A stretch of 62,894 nt of DNA from Alteromonadaceae bacterium UBA2620 (GTDB taxonomy: Bacteria; Pseudomonadota; Gammaproteobacteria; Enterobacterales; Alteromonadaceae), in assembly GCA_002339125.1 (NCBI GenBank), contig DDJQ01000143.1, positions 547 to 63,440 of the forward strand, in the 5' to 3' direction. Shown one piece after another: positions 60,217 to 62,894 of the stretch. The translations under genes and the position numbers were made by a program. The notes beneath the pieces were generated by a model. It worked only from the letters and a program-made list of their open reading frames with translations, ran no database searches and had not been told where the DNA came from. The stretch's first letter is position 1. Each line of letters begins with the position of its first letter.

Positions 60217-61350
60217 ATGTCGAAACGAGATTACTACGAAGTGCTTGGCGTGGACAAAAGTGCCGGCGAGCGCGAGATAAAAAAAGCATACAAAAAACTG
60301 GCTATGAAGTACCACCCTGACCGTACTCAGGGCAACAAGGAACTTGAAGAAAAGTTCAAGGAAATTCAGGAAGCCTATGAGGTACTGACCGACGGCCAGA
60401 AACGCGCCGCTTACGATCAGTACGGTCACGCTGGCGTTGATCCGAACCGCGGTGGCGCAGGTTTTGGCGGTGGCGCTGATTTCGGTGACATTTTTGGCGA
60501 TGTATTTGGCGATATCTTTGGCGGTGGCCGTGGTCGTCAGTCACGTGCACGTCAGGGTGCAGACCTACGCTACAACCTGGAAATGTCTCTGGAAGAAGCC
60601 GTACGCGGTAAAGAGGTTGAAATTCGCGTACCTACTTTAGTGGCCTGTGACTCTTGTCATGGCTCCGGTGCGAAGAAAGGCACCAGCCCTAAAACCTGTC
60701 CAACCTGTCATGGTCAGGGGCAGGTGCAGATGCGCCAGGGTTTCTTTGCGGTTCAGCAAACCTGTCCTACCTGCTCAGGTCGCGGCAAGATCATCAGCGA
60801 TCCATGTAATGAGTGTCATGGTCAGGGCCGTAAGGAACAAACTAAAACCTTGTCGGTTAAAGTGCCGGCAGGTGTGGATACCGGAGACCGTATCCGCTTA
60901 AGCGGTGAAGGCGAAGCCGGTGAAAGCGGCGCGCCAGCAGGTGACTTATATGTTCAGGTACATGTACGCGATCATGATATCTTTACCCGTGATGGTAATA
61001 ATCTGTACTGCGAAGTACCACTAAGCTTTACTACGGCGGCGCTGGGCGGCGAACTACAGGTGCCAACGCTAGACGGTAAAGTGAAGCTGAAAGTCAGTCC
61101 TGAGACGCAAACTGGTAGAATGTTCCGCCTGCGTGGCAAAGGCGTGAAGTCGGTACGCAGTGGCGCGATTGGTGACTTGTTGTGTAAGGTAGTGGTGGAA
61201 ACCCCGGTGAATCTGTCATCCAAGCAGAAAGAATTGCTTAAGGAGCTGGATGAATCAATGGGCAAGGGCACAGACGCTGCCAAGCACCGCCCTAAAGAGC
61301 AGGGCTTCTTTGACGGCGTTAAAAAGTTCTTTGATGACCTGACTAATTAG
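60217..61350 (+). CDS. dnaJ: Chaperone DnaJ (Hsp40)
   Basis: 377 residues. J domain with the HPD motif (KYHPDRTQ, about residue 33), Gly/Phe-rich linker (GGAGFGGGADFGDIFGDVFGDIFGGG), four CxxCxGxG zinc repeats (CDSCHGSG, CPTCHGQG, CPTCSGRG, CNECHGQG) and the two-part C-terminal substrate-binding domain. Fully intact. It stimulates DnaK ATP hydrolysis and delivers clients. Confidence 0.97.
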   Translation: MSKRDYYEVLGVDKSAGEREIKKAYKKLAMKYHPDRTQGNKELEEKFKEIQEAYEVLTDGQKRAAYDQYGHAGVDPNRGGAGFGGGADFGDIFGDVFGDIFGGGRGRQSRARQGADLRYNLEMSLEEAVRGKEVEIRVPTLVACDSCHGSGAKKGTSPKTCPTCHGQGQVQMRQGFFAVQQTCPTCSGRGKIISDPCNECHGQGRKEQTKTLSVKVPAGVDTGDRIRLSGEGEAGESGAPAGDLYVQVHVRDHDIFTRDGNNLYCEVPLSFTTAALGGELQVPTLDGKVKLKVSPETQTGRMFRLRGKGVKSVRSGAIGDLLCKVVVETPVNLSSKQKELLKELDESMGKGTDAAKHRPKEQGFFDGVKKFFDDLTN

Positions 61351-61377
61351 TCATCCGGCTTTTAAAATTAAACATTT

Positions 61378-61406
61378 AACGGATCAACCCTTGTTGATCC
61401 GTTTTT
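61378..61406 (+). terminator. Rho-independent terminator of dnaJ
   Basis: AACGGATCAAC-CCTT-GTTGATCCGTT, a perfect 11-bp stem followed by T residues. Confidence 0.9.
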
Positions 61407-61480
61407 GTTTGTCCAGTATAAAAAACAGTAATAACAATTTCGCTTACCAAGGCGAGCCTTAAATAACCGGAGACCAGGAA

Positions 61481-61951
61481 ATGAAATCAGTAAAGGTATT
61501 TACAGTGGGACTAATGGCTGCAGGCATGTTAACTGCAGCTAATGCAGCAACCGTTGCAAAGTCAGAAAAACAGGCAGAAGCTGCAGTGGAGTATCGTCAG
61601 TCACTGTTTCAACTGGTAAAGAGCAACGCATCACCTATGTTTGGTATGGCTAAAGGCGCACTACCTTTCGATACCGAGGTTATGCAAACCAATGCCACGC
61701 GTCTGGAGCAACTGGCCGATATGATGGCTGACTACCTGCTGGTGGATACCACCGGTTTTGACGTGGATACCGAAGCCAAACCAGCTCTGTTTAGCAATGA
61801 GTCAGACGTTATGGCTAAGATTGCTAAATTTAAAGAAGCGGCCACGGGCATCAAAAAAGCCGCATTGTCAGGTGATGAAGGCAGCTATGGCAAGGCGATA
61901 GGCGCATTGGGCGGTGGCTGTAAGTCATGCCACGATGATTACAAAGAGTAA
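61481..61951 (+). CDS. Cytochrome c' (class II c-type cytochrome)
   Basis: 156 residues with a Sec signal (cleaved after ANAA). The helical bundle ends with the haem motif CKSCH near residue 149, and the C-terminal Cys-Lys-Ser-Cys-His-Asp placement is that of cytochrome c'. Members bind NO or CO and may protect against nitrosative stress, acting in the periplasm. Upstream ribosome site AGGA. It is a single-gene unit with a terminator. Confidence 0.9.
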   Translation: MKSVKVFTVGLMAAGMLTAANAATVAKSEKQAEAAVEYRQSLFQLVKSNASPMFGMAKGALPFDTEVMQTNATRLEQLADMMADYLLVDTTGFDVDTEAKPALFSNESDVMAKIAKFKEAATGIKKAALSGDEGSYGKAIGALGGGCKSCHDDYKE

Positions 61952-61978
61952 TATAAGCTCATAGACGTGTTATTCAGG

Positions 61979-62001
61979 AAGCTGGCATCAGCCGGCTTTT
62001 T
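61979..62001 (+). terminator. Rho-independent terminator of the cytochrome gene
   Basis: AAGCTGGC-ATCA-GCCGGCTT, an 8-bp stem with one G-U pair and a following T run. Confidence 0.85.
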
Positions 62002-62312
62002 ATATTCTGCAGTAAAGAACTCCTGCCTGAGTATTAATCTGCCTATTCAGTTTGAATAGCCGAGCTGTCGGTCAAAAAATACTGAGGCTTATTGAATTGC
62101 TAACCAGAGTGGAAATTTAGATAAATCGATACTTTAGTTTAGTATTTATGATTGGTAGTATTCTTAAAAGGTTCGAAATTTAGTGTGGCCGGCCGTTTTA
62201 TAACGTCTATATTTGTTGTAATTCAGGGATAGTTTTCTAAGCTTAGTACCGGGCTCGATTATTAGCGACTGAATAGTAACCGTAAATTTTAGCAGGACGC
62301 ATCAGACTCCTC
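62002..62312. other. Intergenic region before the terminal sensor gene
   Basis: AT-rich, with no open frame that looks coding and no clear repeat. It should hold the promoter of the gene at 62313. I see no recognisable operator. Confidence 0.5.
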
Positions 62313-62894
62313 ATGTTGGAAAAGGTATCCGAACTCGATTTGTTCACCATTGCTGAGCAGGCAGTTTCTAAGTCTGAGTGCTCAGGCGTTGCCGTGTTTA
62401 CCCTGAATGAGCAGGGCGAACCTGCTAATCTTATATTCTTAATGAATAACGGTGAAACCGTTGATGTGACAGATTTTGAGCTGTCGTTTAAGCGGTTTGA
62501 CCGCCGCAATCAGGGAACACAAAAGGTTGAGCAGTTCAGCGTAAACGGCAGCAACCTTCTGAGCGATGTTGAGGGCGTGGCAAAAGTCCTACTGTTGGAG
62601 GATTTCAGTGCGGTAGGGGGCCTGGTATTTCTACTCGATAAACAAGGCGGTTCGGCCACTCAGGCTGAGCTGGCTATGGAGCTGGCCGTTGAACGGCTAA
62701 AGCTGGCCCTGGAGCGGACTCACACCTATAAATGCCCGGTTATCAGCACCAATACGCAGCTTAATCAGAAACTCGAACTCCTCAATGAAATTGGTTCCAT
62801 TTCCAAAACCGGTGGCTGGGAAGTCGATTTGGCCAGTGGCGTAATTACCTGGACAGATGAAATGTTCCGGATATACGGCTTGCCTCACGGCTCG
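62313..62894 (+). CDS. PAS-domain sensor protein (partial; runs off the window)
   Basis: The first 194 codons are in the window. Residues 1 to about 135 are globular (MLEKVSELDLFTIAEQAVSK... VGGLVFLLDKQGG) and may be a divergent GAF-like sensory domain; then an amphipathic linker helix, and a PAS domain starts at LLNEIGSISKTGGWEVDLASGVITWTDEMFRIYGLP. Output domain is beyond the end; a histidine kinase or GGDEF protein is likely. No signal peptide or membrane segment. The ribosome site is weak (AGGA 16 bases before the ATG), so the start is tentative. Confidence 0.65.
   Translation, partial: MLEKVSELDLFTIAEQAVSKSECSGVAVFTLNEQGEPANLIFLMNNGETVDVTDFELSFKRFDRRNQGTQKVEQFSVNGSNLLSDVEGVAKVLLLEDFSAVGGLVFLLDKQGGSATQAELAMELAVERLKLALERTHTYKCPVISTNTQLNQKLELLNEIGSISKTGGWEVDLASGVITWTDEMFRIYGLPHGS

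Noticed and set aside
60217..61350. DnaJ-gene antisense frames as separate proteins
   Set aside because: They are low-complexity shadows of the glycine-rich and zinc-finger codons.
1..62894. CRISPR arrays, prophage or insertion sequences
   Set aside because: No regularly spaced direct repeats, transposase, integrase or phage structural genes were found in the window.

Overview
The window is ordinary-density chromosomal DNA of a marine gammaproteobacterium, most probably an Alteromonadaceae member (Alteromonas relatives). This is inferred from the gene set and local order (ybbA/ybbP with tesA; trpEGDC(F)BA with yciI next to yciV/yciO/scpAB/rluB; grpE-dnaK-dnaJ; a protein-length TonB receptor) and not from any database search. 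I see no prophage, IS element, integron or CRISPR array.

Layout. 1-420: the 3' end of tRNA-Glu with its terminator, followed by a second, rearranged copy of the same 3' end. 423-5605: an M14-like peptidase, a tiny ORF, a DUF1289 protein, dusC and a pair of exported amidohydrolase-like proteins. 5668-6662: PadR regulator plus a small membrane protein. 6972-9869: a CHASE/PAS/PAS/GGDEF/EAL protein split by one in-frame amber codon. 10121-17962: tesA, the ybbA-ybbP exporter, a second small ABC pair, yfcH and an AI-2E-type permease. 17940-20239: a PepSY-like peptide with a two-component system. 20439-27535: complete trp operon, including a leader peptide with three tandem Trp codons and its attenuator. 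27657-31492: yciV(rnm), yciO, scpA, scpB, rluB. 31540-35091: a repeat-rich lipoprotein with glutathione peroxidase, bamE, and SOS-type recN. 35457-39956: a 1499-residue membrane PAS/coiled-coil protein with no recognisable output domain. 40280-42862: cold-shock protein, a 55-residue ORF, a signal-less OprB-like porin and nadK.

42965-50539 looks like a functional unit for (oligo-)3-hydroxybutyrate use: a GntP-type permease, an exported MetX-like hydrolase, an exported PHA depolymerase and 3-hydroxybutyrate dehydrogenase in one tight operon, diverging from a TonB-dependent receptor that is followed by a LuxR-type response regulator. 50593-53510 is a small aromatic-catabolism remnant: ligB/ligA (protocatechuate 4,5-dioxygenase), a PobR-like AraC regulator, and a deletion scar joining the start of a shikimate-dehydrogenase-like gene to the end of a vanB-like reductase gene. 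53705-57076 is a symporter-domain hybrid histidine kinase, a plausible partner of the orphan response regulator.

57248-61350: sigma-32-type promoter, grpE, dnaK and dnaJ, with a palindromic repeat between dnaK and dnaJ. The window closes with a cytochrome c' gene and the first 194 codons of a PAS-containing sensor.

The best candidates for something undescribed are the giant PAS/coiled-coil protein with its 74-residue repeats, the exported MetX-like hydrolase in the 3-hydroxybutyrate operon, the tandem tRNA-Glu 3'-end repeat with a hairpin-filled T arm, and the amidohydrolase partner lacking its metal ligands.
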